Made by a program: the position numbers and the translations under genes. The notes below the pieces were generated by a model. The model did no database searches. It was not told the origin of the DNA and worked only from the letters and a program-made list of their open reading frames with translations. 28,598 nt of DNA. Origin: an uncultured Butyrivibrio sp. (GTDB lineage Bacteria > Bacillota > Clostridia > Lachnospirales > Lachnospiraceae). The stretch lies in NCBI GenBank assembly GCA_910577605.1, contig CAJTON010000006.1, forward strand, positions 62,589 through 91,186. Reading direction: 5' to 3'. Below, one piece after another: positions 15,763-23,711 of this stretch; positions within the stretch are counted from its first letter, which is position 1, and each line of letters begins with the position of its first letter.

Positions 15763-16314
15763 ATGAATTTTGAATACGAAACAATGCGTCTGAAATTAGC
15801 GGTGCTTAATGACAGTTATGCCGACTGTGTGCTCCGGTTCTACTCGTCGGGACGCAGTATATTTGACCTTGTCGAGCCGGCGAAAGCCGATAATTTCTAT
15901 ACTCCCGAATTTCAGAGAGCCAATCTGCAAAGCGAATTTGGCGCCTTTCTTAACGGAATTTATATGCGTTATTTCTGGTTTGCCAAAGAAAAACCCGGAC
16001 AGATCATAGGTACGGCATCCTTCAGCAATATCATAAAGGGAGCCTACCGCTCGTGTCATCTGGGATACAAGCTGCTGCCCGAATTTCAGAAGCAGGGCTA
16101 TGCCCTTGAAGCAGTTTCCCGTCTGATAACCGCCGTTTTTGAAGAAGACCGTATGCACCGCATAGAGGCGTACACGCTTCCGGACAACTTAAATTCCATA
16201 AGCCTCCTCACAAGACTTGGCTTTGAGCTTGAATGCACCGCGCGCTCGGTCATCATGCTTAACGGAGGCTACGCCGACCACAAGCGCTATGTCCTGATCA
16301 ATCCACGTGATTAA
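15763..16314 (+). CDS. GNAT-family N-acetyltransferase (RimJ/RimL-like)
   Basis: A 183-residue acetyltransferase. The acetyl-CoA binding region reads HLGYKLLPEFQKQGYALEA, with QKQGYA in the R/QxxGxG/A position (residues about 110-115). It is followed by 'MHRIEAYTLPDNLNSISLLTRLGF', the 'N..S..LL..LGF' element of RimJ/RimL-type GNATs that acetylate protein N-termini or small amines. A ribosome binding site AAAGG lies 7 nt before the ATG. It is one of only two plus-strand genes. No neighbour reveals the substrate. A TATACT at 15719-15724 may be its -10, without a good -35. Confidence 0.85.
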   Translation: MNFEYETMRLKLAVLNDSYADCVLRFYSSGRSIFDLVEPAKADNFYTPEFQRANLQSEFGAFLNGIYMRYFWFAKEKPGQIIGTASFSNIIKGAYRSCHLGYKLLPEFQKQGYALEAVSRLITAVFEEDRMHRIEAYTLPDNLNSISLLTRLGFELECTARSVIMLNGGYADHKRYVLINPRD

Positions 16315-16350
16315 TCCTCGAGACTAACCTAAGGGAGTGAACTCTTTGAT

Positions 16351-16431
16351 TCAGCACAGAAGCTCTCTGTACCAGTACCCGAACTGCCCCAGCCTTACAT
16401 CGCTGCGCATACTGAATTTAAAATAATTAAA
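16351..16431 (-). pseudogene. Orphaned C-terminal segment after in-frame TGA
   Basis: Directly past the TGA at 16432-16434 the same frame stays open for 26 codons and then ends in TGA (16351-16353). It encodes FNYFKFSMRSDV...FGYWYRELLC. The FGYWYR ending is what I remember as the normal C-terminus of DUF6128-type proteins, so this is probably the lost end of the preceding protein. The function of the segment is unknown. Confidence 0.55.
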
Positions 16432-17430
16432 TCATGAAGCGGTGTTTCTGTCCCTTCTAGTATATACTCCCGGCACTCCGATAAAATATCCGCAGCCGCT
16501 GCCGTTGCGCATTCTGCCCAAAATAAGGTGCCTGAAATTATAGTATCCGTGATTGACAAAGCTGTTGTTTGCCAGCGCCAGATTCGCCTCGGGAAAATTA
16601 CTTATATCCTCCGCGCTTATCTCAACAACATCATACAGATCATCGTCCGCAAAAAGGAACATCTTCTCGCGTCCGTCTATTATCCTGTCCAAAGCCTCCG
16701 TCCCGACCGACGGTGCGTTCTCCGAAATATTTTCCTCCGTCTGCGCGTCCTCGGCGACCTCCGCCGCCGCAAGCATTACGCCGCCTGACGTTTCCGTTTT
16801 GTCCGCGAGTTCTTCGCTCACTGCCGCCTCAAACGCAGCAGCAAAACCAGGAGAAACAGCCTTTTCCGCTCCGCTCCCGGACGATTCAGCCACAGGATCG
16901 GAACTTATAGCCTCCGTCCGCGGCTGTTCCTCTCTCACGGACTCCGGCTCCGCAAAAAGCGACGGCTTATCCGGCTGCTTTACCGTATCGGCTCCGGCAA
17001 ATTCCACTATCGTCGCGCTCTGACCGGGGCGCCCGCCGTCCGTGACAATGCTGTCCGGCATAAAGCCAAGATCGTCCCATTCGCTCGCATACATTTTATG
17101 TATGTTTCCGTCGCAGCTTATATACAGTCCCTTTATCGATCCGAACTCTATTTTGCTCCCTTCAATATCCGAAGCGTTTCCGGTATACCTGTATTCTCCG
17201 ATCCCGTTTTTTATCTTGATCTCGCCAAGACATATTCCGCGGATACCGCCCCTTTCACGGTAAAAAAGATTTACGCTCCACGGCGTGTTATAATCAGAAT
17301 ACGCGCCCTTCATATTGATCTGAAGCTTGAGCACGTTCTGCCTCACCTCAAGCTTGGCAAAACCCGTGTTCTTGCTTTTCATCCCGTCGTTGTACGAATA
17401 GATATACGCTATCATTCTGTTGTATTCCAT
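16432..17430 (-). CDS. DUF6128-like protein, probably C-terminally truncated
   Basis: 332 residues before an in-frame TGA. The N-terminal part (YNRMIAYIYSYNDGMKSKNTG..KLEVRQ) is a beta-rich domain found in a family of unknown function common in Lachnospiraceae. Residues about 150-250 are an Ala/Glu/Ser-rich low-complexity linker. The C-terminal block (LILGRMRNG..YFIGVPGVYTRR) is the conserved 'lGvPGvY' motif, which normally continues for about 30 more residues; here these are cut off by TGA although the same frame continues sensibly. GGAAGGAGTGG precedes the ATG. It lies 100 nt downstream of rsmA and is convergent with the GNAT gene. No signal peptide or membrane segment is visible. The truncated protein may still fold. 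Confidence 0.7.
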   Translation of the reverse strand: MEYNRMIAYIYSYNDGMKSKNTGFAKLEVRQNVLKLQINMKGAYSDYNTPWSVNLFYRERGGIRGICLGEIKIKNGIGEYRYTGNASDIEGSKIEFGSIKGLYISCDGNIHKMYASEWDDLGFMPDSIVTDGGRPGQSATIVEFAGADTVKQPDKPSLFAEPESVREEQPRTEAISSDPVAESSGSGAEKAVSPGFAAAFEAAVSEELADKTETSGGVMLAAAEVAEDAQTEENISENAPSVGTEALDRIIDGREKMFLFADDDLYDVVEISAEDISNFPEANLALANNSFVNHGYYNFRHLILGRMRNGSGCGYFIGVPGVYTRRDRNTAS

Positions 17431-17530
17431 TTACTGATACCACTCCTTCCGCTCGACTGCATTCCGGCAGCTTACCACTTAAAGTATATGCATGAGCGGT
17501 CGAAAAAAGGACATTTAATTCAGTTTGAAG

Positions 17531-18418
17531 TCAAATACTCCGCCGCAAGCAGCGGGAGTCAATAATATCGGAAAGTCTGGCAAATTCCGCAAGCGTAAGG
17601 GTCTCGCCCCTGACTGCCGCGCCCTTGCCAAGTTCCTCTATGGACTGAGTTATCACCTGCTTGGAAAGATTTAATTCCGAAGAATTGTTCAGCCCGTTGG
17701 CGAGAGTTTTGCGCCGCTGGTTAAAAGACGCTCTTATAAGCTTAAACATCAGCGCCTCGTCCCTGACGGCGACAGGATTGACCATATGCTTGACAAGCCT
17801 TATCACAGCCGAGCCGACGCTTGGACGCGGCAAAAAGCATTCGGGCGGCACGTTCGCGACGATCTCCGGTCGGGCGTAATACTGCACAGCCAGCGAAAGC
17901 GCCCCGTAATCCTTACTTCCCGGTCCGGTCTGCATTCTGTCGGCGACCTCTCTCTGCACCATGACCGTAATGCTGTCAACCGGCGCATGGCTTTCAAAAA
18001 GTCCCATAATTATGGGAGTAGTAATATAATACGGAAGGTTCGCCACCACCTTTATCGGTCGTCCCCCGTTTCTATCGGCGGCAAGCGACGCTATATCCAC
18101 CTTTAGAATATCCTCGTTTATAACAGTTACATTGTCATATTCAGAAAGAGTATCCTCCAGTATGGGAATAAGCTTTTTATCTATCTCCACAGCCGCGACC
18201 TCCCTCGCATTCTCGCAGAGAAGCTGCGTCATAGTGCCGATTCCCGGACCTATTTCCAAAACGAAATCATCCTTTGTCACTCCCGCCTCGCGGACTATTT
18301 TGGCGACGATATTTTCATCGATAAGGAAATTCTGCCCGAACTTTTTCTGAAAGGCAAAGCCGTATTTATTTATCACCGCGAGAGTGTTCGTCGGATTGGC
18401 AAGATATTTTTTACTCAT
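17531..18418 (-). CDS. rsmA: 16S rRNA (A1518/A1519-N6)-dimethyltransferase
   Basis: A 296-residue RsmA/KsgA that dimethylates two adenines in helix 45 of 16S rRNA. Motifs are KFGQNFLID (26-34), SAM loop EIGPGIGT (55-62), VEID (77-80), NLPYYIT (127-133) and the family FLPRPSVGSAV block. The frame is open upstream, but the ATG at 18416-18418 is chosen because it overlaps the tatD stop as ATGA and begins MSKKYLANP, normal for the family. The third gene of the metG-tatD-rsmA operon. In Bacillus rnmV lies between tatD and rsmA; here it is absent. Confidence 0.95.
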   Translation of the reverse strand: MSKKYLANPTNTLAVINKYGFAFQKKFGQNFLIDENIVAKIVREAGVTKDDFVLEIGPGIGTMTQLLCENAREVAAVEIDKKLIPILEDTLSEYDNVTVINEDILKVDIASLAADRNGGRPIKVVANLPYYITTPIIMGLFESHAPVDSITVMVQREVADRMQTGPGSKDYGALSLAVQYYARPEIVANVPPECFLPRPSVGSAVIRLVKHMVNPVAVRDEALMFKLIRASFNQRRKTLANGLNNSSELNLSKQVITQSIEELGKGAAVRGETLTLAEFARLSDIIDSRCLRRSI

Positions 18419-19191
18419 ACGATTCCGTACATCCTTTTTGCGTTCTCTTTCGTGACCTCGCACACGGTTTTCACGTCGATTCCTTTGACGGCGGCTATAT
18501 TTTCGGCGATAAGCGGCAGATTCAGGGAGGAGTTGCGCTTTCCTCTGTACGGGACGGGCGCAAGATACGGGCAGTCCGTTTCAAGCAGAATACGCTCAAG
18601 CGGCACATACGTGATCACCTCGCGCGGTCTGACCGCGTTTTTGAAGGTGGACGCGCCGCCGATTCCGATATAAAATCCCATATCAAGATATTTGGCGGCT
18701 TCTTCTTTGCCGTAGGAAAAACAGTGCACGACTCCGCCGCAGTCCTCCGCTCGCTCCGACTTCATAAGCTCCCATGTGTCAAGAGCCGCCTCCCTTGAAT
18801 GAACTATAATAGGCTTGCTGACCCTGCGGGCAATATCTATCTGACGCGCAAAAAACTCCTTCTGCCGCGCCTTATTGTCCTTGTCCCAGTGATAGTCAAG
18901 CCCTATCTCGCCGACGGCGACGATTTTCGGGTTGGCATCAGTCTCGCTCTCTATCCAATCCATATCGGCGTCGCCTATGTCCTTTATCTCGCTCGGATGT
19001 ATCCCTAACGCCCCGTATAAAAAACCGTACTTCTTTGTAAGCTCCACCGTCAGACGGCAGGTCCGCGCGGTCGAGCCTACGTTTACGACATATTCTATTC
19101 CGTTAGACGGCAAAGAGGCGATAAGCGCCTCTCTGTCATTATCAAAAGCCTCATCTTCATAATGGGCATGTGATTCAAATATTCCGTTCAT
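18415..19191 (-). CDS. tatD: TatD-family metal-dependent deoxyribonuclease
   Basis: A 258-residue amidohydrolase-fold nuclease with the TatD metal ligands: HAH (His8, His10), GEIGLDYH (94-101, Glu95), His131 in 'IIVHSRE', His156 in 'GVVHCFSY' and the late acidic site in LETDCPYLAP. TatD proteins are 3'-5' DNases implicated in DNA repair and quality control. Located 3 nt downstream of metG and overlapping rsmA by 4 nt, the standard Firmicute metS-tatD-rsmA context. Length is typical. Confidence 0.93.
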   Translation of the reverse strand: MNGIFESHAHYEDEAFDNDREALIASLPSNGIEYVVNVGSTARTCRLTVELTKKYGFLYGALGIHPSEIKDIGDADMDWIESETDANPKIVAVGEIGLDYHWDKDNKARQKEFFARQIDIARRVSKPIIVHSREAALDTWELMKSERAEDCGGVVHCFSYGKEEAAKYLDMGFYIGIGGASTFKNAVRPREVITYVPLERILLETDCPYLAPVPYRGKRNSSLNLPLIAENIAAVKGIDVKTVCEVTKENAKRMYGIV

Positions 19192-19194
19192 AAT

Positions 19195-21144
19195 TTATGA
19201 AATCTCCGCGCCGTCCGGCATATCCTTTTCGGCGGTAAGGAGCGCAAGCTCTCCCTTGTCGTCCTCAGCGCACAGAAGCATTCCCTCCGAAAGGACCCCC
19301 GCAAGCTTTGCGGGCTTTAAGTTAGCGACGACAACGACCTTTTTGCCGACCATTTCCTCAGCCGAATAGTGCGCCTTGATTCCGGACACTATTTGGCGTA
19401 CCTCCGAGCCCATTTTGACCTGCGAGCAAAGAAGCTTCTTTGAGCCCTTCACCTCCTCGCACTTGATTATCTCGCCTACTCTGAGCTGAATCCTGTCGAA
19501 ATCATCAATGGTTATCTGCGGCTTTGCGGGAACGTCCATCCCTGACTCCGCGGGCGCCTCCGTTCCGGCTTCGCCTGTCATCGCCGTTACCTTTTCCATA
19601 ACCTCGTCAACGTCGAGCCTTGCGAAAAGTATCTCAGGAGTTGCTGTCACGCTTGCTCCCGACGAGGGGAAATTCCCCCATTCCGAAAGCTGTGAAAGCG
19701 AAAGCGCGGGAGCGTCAAACTGGGAAAGAATCTTCTGCGAGGTCTCGGGCATAAAAGGCGACAGAAGCGTTGCGCCTATGGTTATTCCCTCCGTCAGGTT
19801 GTAAAGGACCGTCGCGAGCCTTCCCTTCTTGTCCTCTTCCTTCGCAAGCGCCCACGGCATCGTCTCGTCGATATATTTATTGCATCTTTTGAAAATATTG
19901 AATATCTCCGTCATAGCGTCAGCCACGCGAAGCTCGTTCATCTTGTCGTCAACCTTCTTTACCGCCACAAGCACCTCCGACTTGAGCGATTCGTCGACCG
20001 CCTCCATCACGCCCGGATTGCTGACGACTCCGCGGAAATATTTGTTGGACATCGCAAGCGTTCTGTTCACGAGATTGCCGAGAGTGTTCGCAAGCTCCGA
20101 ATTAAGCCTCTCGACAACAAGCTCCCAAGTGATGTTTCCGTCATTTTCAAACGGCATCTCATGCAGCACGAAAAATCTCACCACGTCCACGCCGAAGAAA
20201 TCCACAAGGTCGTCCGCGTATATAACGTTGCCCTTTGATTTGCTCATCTTATCGTTATTCTGCAAAAGCCACGGGTGTCCGAAAATCTGCTTCGGCAGAG
20301 GAATGTCGAGCGCCATGAGGAAAATAGGCCAGTAAATAGTATGGAACCTTATAATGTCCTTTCCGATAAGGTGCAGATCGGCGGGCCAGTATTTCTGATA
20401 AAGATCGCCGTAGTCCCCGTCGGCATCATAGCCAAGCCCCGTTATATAATTGGTCAGCGCGTCAAGCCACACATAGACCACATGCCTGTCGTCAAAATCA
20501 ACCGGTATTCCCCATTTGAACGAGGTTCTTGACACGCATAGATCCTGAAGTCCCGGAATGAGGAAATTATTCATCATTTCGTTTCTGCGCGAAACGGGCT
20601 GTATAAATTCTGGATGCGTATTGATATGCTCAATAAGCCTGTCGGCGTATTTGCTCATTTTAAAGAAATACGCCTCCTCCTTGGCGGGCTTTACCTCCCT
20701 GCCGCAGTCGGGGCACTTGCCGTCAACAAGCTGCGATTCCGTCCAGAATGATTCGCACGGCGTGCAGTACATTCCTTCATAATATCCTTTATATATGTCG
20801 CCCTTGTCATAGAGCTTCTTAAAAATCTTCTGCACCTGCTTCTCGTGGTACTCGTCAGTGGTACGCACGAACCTGTCGTAAGAGGTGTTCATCAGATCCC
20901 ATATTCTCTTGATCTCTCCGGCAACGCCGTCCACAAACTCCTTCGGCGTGACTCCCGCCTCAGCCGCCTTGATCTCTATTTTCTGCCCGTGCTCGTCCGT
21001 TCCCGTCTGGAAGCGCACGTCATAGCCCTGCATTCTTCTGTATCTGGCGATGCTGTCCGCAAGCACTATCTCATAAGTATTGCCGATATGAGGCTTGCCG
21101 GAAGTGTAAGCGATCGCCGTAGTTATATAATAAGGTTTGCTCAT
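19195..21144 (-). CDS. metG: Methionyl-tRNA synthetase
   Basis: A 649-residue class I synthetase that charges tRNA-Met. The HIGH-like motif is HIGN (19-22) and the KMSKS motif is KMSKSKGN (299-306). A four-Cys zinc knuckle is present (CTPC at 127-130, CPDC at 144-147). Residues about 540-649 are the C-terminal EMAP-II/Trbp111-like tRNA-binding domain (IQLRVGEIIKCEEVKGSKKL). GGGAGGG lies 6 nt before the ATG. It is the first gene of the metG-tatD-rsmA operon. The upstream region is only about 150 nt, with a plain promoter and a terminator and no T-box. Confidence 0.97.
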   Translation of the reverse strand: MSKPYYITTAIAYTSGKPHIGNTYEIVLADSIARYRRMQGYDVRFQTGTDEHGQKIEIKAAEAGVTPKEFVDGVAGEIKRIWDLMNTSYDRFVRTTDEYHEKQVQKIFKKLYDKGDIYKGYYEGMYCTPCESFWTESQLVDGKCPDCGREVKPAKEEAYFFKMSKYADRLIEHINTHPEFIQPVSRRNEMMNNFLIPGLQDLCVSRTSFKWGIPVDFDDRHVVYVWLDALTNYITGLGYDADGDYGDLYQKYWPADLHLIGKDIIRFHTIYWPIFLMALDIPLPKQIFGHPWLLQNNDKMSKSKGNVIYADDLVDFFGVDVVRFFVLHEMPFENDGNITWELVVERLNSELANTLGNLVNRTLAMSNKYFRGVVSNPGVMEAVDESLKSEVLVAVKKVDDKMNELRVADAMTEIFNIFKRCNKYIDETMPWALAKEEDKKGRLATVLYNLTEGITIGATLLSPFMPETSQKILSQFDAPALSLSQLSEWGNFPSSGASVTATPEILFARLDVDEVMEKVTAMTGEAGTEAPAESGMDVPAKPQITIDDFDRIQLRVGEIIKCEEVKGSKKLLCSQVKMGSEVRQIVSGIKAHYSAEEMVGKKVVVVANLKPAKLAGVLSEGMLLCAEDDKGELALLTAEKDMPDGAEIS

Positions 21145-21186
21145 TTTATACCCTCCCGTAAAAATAATTCCTGTGCATATAATCTA

Positions 21187-21215
21187 TTTTTATCACAAAA
21201 AACAAAGGCTTTCAA
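21187..21215 (-). promoter_or_regulatory. Candidate promoter of metG operon
   Basis: TTGAAA (21210-21215) and TAAAAA (21187-21192) with a 17-nt AT-rich spacer on the minus strand. It lies between the upstream terminator (21246-21287) and metG, leaving a 5' UTR of about 35-40 nt, too short for a T-box or riboswitch. Confidence 0.5.
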
Positions 21216-21245
21216 GTTTTTTATGCTTTTTATGTAAAACCGTGC

Positions 21246-21287
21246 AAATAAGCCGGAACGACTTTTAAGCGGTTCCGGCTTATTTTT
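21246..21287. terminator. Intrinsic terminator after the lipoprotein gene
   Basis: AAATAAGCCGGAAC (21246-21259) pairs perfectly with GTTCCGGCTTATTT (21272-21285), a 14-bp stem with a 12-nt loop. The T-run is longer on the plus strand (TTTTT) than on the minus strand (TTT), but all the coding genes here are on the minus strand; it may work in both directions. It is the strongest terminator in the window. Confidence 0.8.
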
Positions 21288-21298
21288 AAGTGATGTAA

Positions 21299-22426
21299 TT
21301 ATTCGCTCTCCCTCATATATGAGGCGGGAAGCACGAACGCGATCTCCAAAGTCGTGCGCTTATCGCTGGTTATCGGCGTCCTTGACTCCACCTCAATGGT
21401 GTCCATATCAATTCTTAACATATATCCGTACTCGTTTATATCTCCGTTTTCAACCTTTCCGTGACGCAGAAAGGCATAAAATTTATTGTCAAGGAAATAA
21501 CTAACTGCCACAGCGGCATAAGAATCGGCATAATCGTCAAATTTCAGCTTACGGGTGTAATCTCTTTCCTCAATATTCACCTCATACAGACCTTTAAGCC
21601 CTGCTACATATATTTTACCGTCCTTTTCCTTGATCCTTCCCAAATCGTCGCTAAACACTATCTCATCCTCAAGCTCAAAGGTATTTTTATTGATTATCGC
21701 AATTCTATTCGAACTGTTATTAAAATTCTCCGCTATGCAAAGGTAATGCTCGCCGTAAGAAATTATTTGTACGAATTCAGAATAACGCTCTCCGTATTTA
21801 TGCTGCTCGTACTGCTCAGGATTGTCAAAATCGTACTCCACGATCTCCGCAAGAAAATGATGTTCCTTTTCCCTGTCATAATAAGATCCCGCAATAACCA
21901 GCTCCGATCCGTTGTCTATAACATCGCTGGCATATATTTCAACATCGCTCCGCCGCAGCACCTCGCCGTCAAGAGACTGCAATACCAGAACATCAATATA
22001 CTTGCCATTCAAAACGCCGCCATTCATAAGCCCGAGCATCGTATCTCCACGCGTCTTTACGGCGCTTACCCCGGTATATTTCGGTTCGTTAAGAAAAAAG
22101 AAATCCTGATTTATCTCCGACGATCCCCTGCTGAATATCATGGCGTTATTTTTTCTGCTGCCCGTAAGAATGATATTTTCATCGCTTACATCGTAAACGC
22201 TCAGATCCTGCATACGGATCGAACAGGAATCACCCACTATATTCCCCTCGCCGTCAACAAAATAATATTTCCCCTTTTGCTTGAGCATATCGGAATTTAT
22301 CACGCAATACTCCGCGCCGTCGGGACAGGATACGCTTTTTGAAGAGCAGCCCGCAATACCGAATACCGAACAGACAGAGATAAATATAAGTATAAATAAA
22401 GAGACGATTTTAAATTTTTTTCGCAT
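21299..22426 (-). CDS. Hypothetical lipoprotein, possible beta-propeller
   Basis: A 375-residue lipoprotein. The frame opens earlier with TTG, but the ATG at 22424-22426 is preferred because AGGAGG lies 5 nt upstream and the protein then starts with a clean signal peptide (MRKKFKIVSLFILIF...) and lipobox IAGC (Cys27). The mature part has repeated short beta-rich units with Gly/Asp turns (SLDGEVLRRSDVEI, 'INKNTFELEDEI', 'DGKIYVAGLKGLYEVN'), as in WD40-like or YncE-like propellers, but I count no clear repeat period. It follows a secreted papain-fold gene by 29 nt and is probably co-transcribed, so the pair likely acts together at the cell surface. Substrate unknown. Confidence 0.75.
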   Translation of the reverse strand: MRKKFKIVSLFILIFISVCSVFGIAGCSSKSVSCPDGAEYCVINSDMLKQKGKYYFVDGEGNIVGDSCSIRMQDLSVYDVSDENIILTGSRKNNAMIFSRGSSEINQDFFFLNEPKYTGVSAVKTRGDTMLGLMNGGVLNGKYIDVLVLQSLDGEVLRRSDVEIYASDVIDNGSELVIAGSYYDREKEHHFLAEIVEYDFDNPEQYEQHKYGERYSEFVQIISYGEHYLCIAENFNNSSNRIAIINKNTFELEDEIVFSDDLGRIKEKDGKIYVAGLKGLYEVNIEERDYTRKLKFDDYADSYAAVAVSYFLDNKFYAFLRHGKVENGDINEYGYMLRIDMDTIEVESRTPITSDKRTTLEIAFVLPASYMRESE

Positions 22427-22455
22427 AAAAACCTCCTGACCGTTCCTTCTACGTA

Positions 22456-23232
22456 TCAATCGGGTACTTTATTAACAATATATGTGTTGGAGGAATTGAC
22501 TATGTCGGCGGGAGTAATCATGCCATTCGGCACCGTGCCCTTTTCTATGTCTATCCCCGCCGCCAGCCATGCCTGCCACACTAACTGACTGCAATAGTAT
22601 TTTGATGTGGTTTTCTTATTAAAAAAATTTTTGTTATATGGCAAATCAACCTTGCTCTCCGCAAACTGCGCCGCCGTGCGGTAGGGATTAACCGAGGAGG
22701 ATATATTTTTCGGGCGTATCAGCAGCGCCCCCGCTTTCCAACCCCATTGATTCTTATAAAACTGAACGCCGTCTATACCAATAGGGCTGAAAGATTTAGC
22801 ATATGATTCGACTGTAAGACCGCTGTCTTTTGACACTATTGCCGCGTGTCCCGCAAAGCCGAAGCTGCCTGAATCCATCTCCAGTTCTACGATAATATCC
22901 CCTATGCTTCCCAATATCGGATAGTTAAACACTAACGGCTCAGCCTCGTTTCGCTTTACGTCCTTTTCCGCCTCGCGCCGCCCTTCTGCGAGCATTTCGT
23001 CAAGGTTCGCCTCTATCTCCTTGACCTGAGCCGCGTCCCGCGCATATGCCTCCTGACACTCATCATAGTATTCGGGAAACAGCCTTTGAAGTCCCTCCAT
23101 TGAGAAATCCTCACTCTCGCAGTATTCGTCAAGCGTCATATCCGGTGAACTGCTGTTTTCTCCCGCAGACGCAACGATAACGAAAGAAAAGATTAATACA
23201 AGAATTATTATCGCAGTCAGTGTTTTTTTCAT
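22456..23232 (-). CDS. Secreted permuted papain-fold (YiiX/NlpC-P60-like) hydrolase
   Basis: A 258-residue exported protein: signal peptide to about Ala23 (FVIVASA-G), a Glu/Ala-rich helical region (30-95), then a domain with GDIIVE (111-116), FAGHAAIVS (126-134, His129) and YYCSQLVWQAW (212-222, Cys214). The order His before Cys, with GDI...GH.AI...CS.LV, is that of circularly permuted NlpC/P60 (YiiX/YaeF-like) enzymes, amidases or acyltransferases acting on peptidoglycan or lipids. A catalytic Cys and His are present. AAGGAG lies 7 nt before the ATG, with a promoter at 23320-23347. It is first in a two-gene unit with the lipoprotein. Confidence 0.75.
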   Translation of the reverse strand: MKKTLTAIIILVLIFSFVIVASAGENSSSPDMTLDEYCESEDFSMEGLQRLFPEYYDECQEAYARDAAQVKEIEANLDEMLAEGRREAEKDVKRNEAEPLVFNYPILGSIGDIIVELEMDSGSFGFAGHAAIVSKDSGLTVESYAKSFSPIGIDGVQFYKNQWGWKAGALLIRPKNISSSVNPYRTAAQFAESKVDLPYNKNFFNKKTTSKYYCSQLVWQAWLAAGIDIEKGTVPNGMITPADIVNSSNTYIVNKVPD

Positions 23233-23319
23233 AGCTTTGCTCCTTTCACGATTGATTATGGATAGTCATATGGATAAAACAAATTGTGCCGATTCTCACC
23301 ATGCATTTCTCATAAATGT

Positions 23320-23347
23320 ATTGTACCACAAATTCACAGAAATACAA
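23320..23347 (-). promoter_or_regulatory. Promoter of the papain-fold/lipoprotein pair
   Basis: Extended -10 TGGTACAAT, with TACAAT at 23320-23325, and a -35-like TTGTAT at 23342-23347 with a 16-nt spacer, minus strand. It lies after the stop of the CsoR-family gene. No T-rich terminator was seen between, so partial readthrough from the metal operon is possible. Confidence 0.6.
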
Positions 23348-23372
23348 CAGCCTGAATCGGCATCAAATAATA

Positions 23373-23708
23373 TCACTTAATAAACTTATCTATCGCTTCG
23401 TTCAGCTCCTCAATCGCTTGGTTATCACCCTCCTCGATGGCGTGCACTATACAGTGCTCCATGTGGTCCTTGAGAATGACCTTTCCGGTGTTGTTTATCG
23501 CCGCCTTGACTGCGGAAAGCTGTATAAGCACCTCGCTGCAATCCCTGCCGCTCTCGACCATCTTGCGCACCGACTCAAGATGACCGATTATTTTGGAAAG
23601 CCGGTTCAGCACCGCTTTGGTGTTCCTGTGATAATGCCCGTGCGAATGCTCATGCAAAATGCCGTCGGACGTATGTCCGTTTTCGTTTACAGCGTCCTTT
23701 TTATCCAT
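23373..23708 (-). CDS. CsoR/RcnR-family metal-sensing repressor, His-rich N-terminus
   Basis: A 111-residue all-helical DUF156 repressor. The metal triad is Cys57 (GRDCSEV), His82 and Cys86 (DHMEHC), with the 25- and 4-residue spacings of CsoR. RcnR has His at the last position. The first 30 residues hold seven His (H12, H19, H21, H23, H25, H27 among them). His25 lies 32 residues before Cys57, the spacing I recall for the nickel sensor InrS (His21, Cys53, His78, Cys82). The gene is the last of the Ni/Co ECF transporter operon, 3 nt after cbiO. It probably represses that operon when Ni or Co is plentiful; copper sensing is the alternative. Confidence 0.85.
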   Translation of the reverse strand: MDKKDAVNENGHTSDGILHEHSHGHYHRNTKAVLNRLSKIIGHLESVRKMVESGRDCSEVLIQLSAVKAAINNTGKVILKDHMEHCIVHAIEEGDNQAIEELNEAIDKFIK

Positions 23709-23711
23709 AGA

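Noticed and set aside
21145..21298. T-box or riboswitch before metG
   Set aside because: Only about 35-40 nt separate the predicted start from the ATG, and no specifier loop or T-box core (TGGNACC-like) is present; the conspicuous stem there is the terminator of the upstream gene.
22427..22459. TTG start giving a 386-residue lipoprotein
   Set aside because: The signal peptide would carry an Arg-rich prefix, and AGGAGG lies 5 nt before the inner ATG at 22424-22426.
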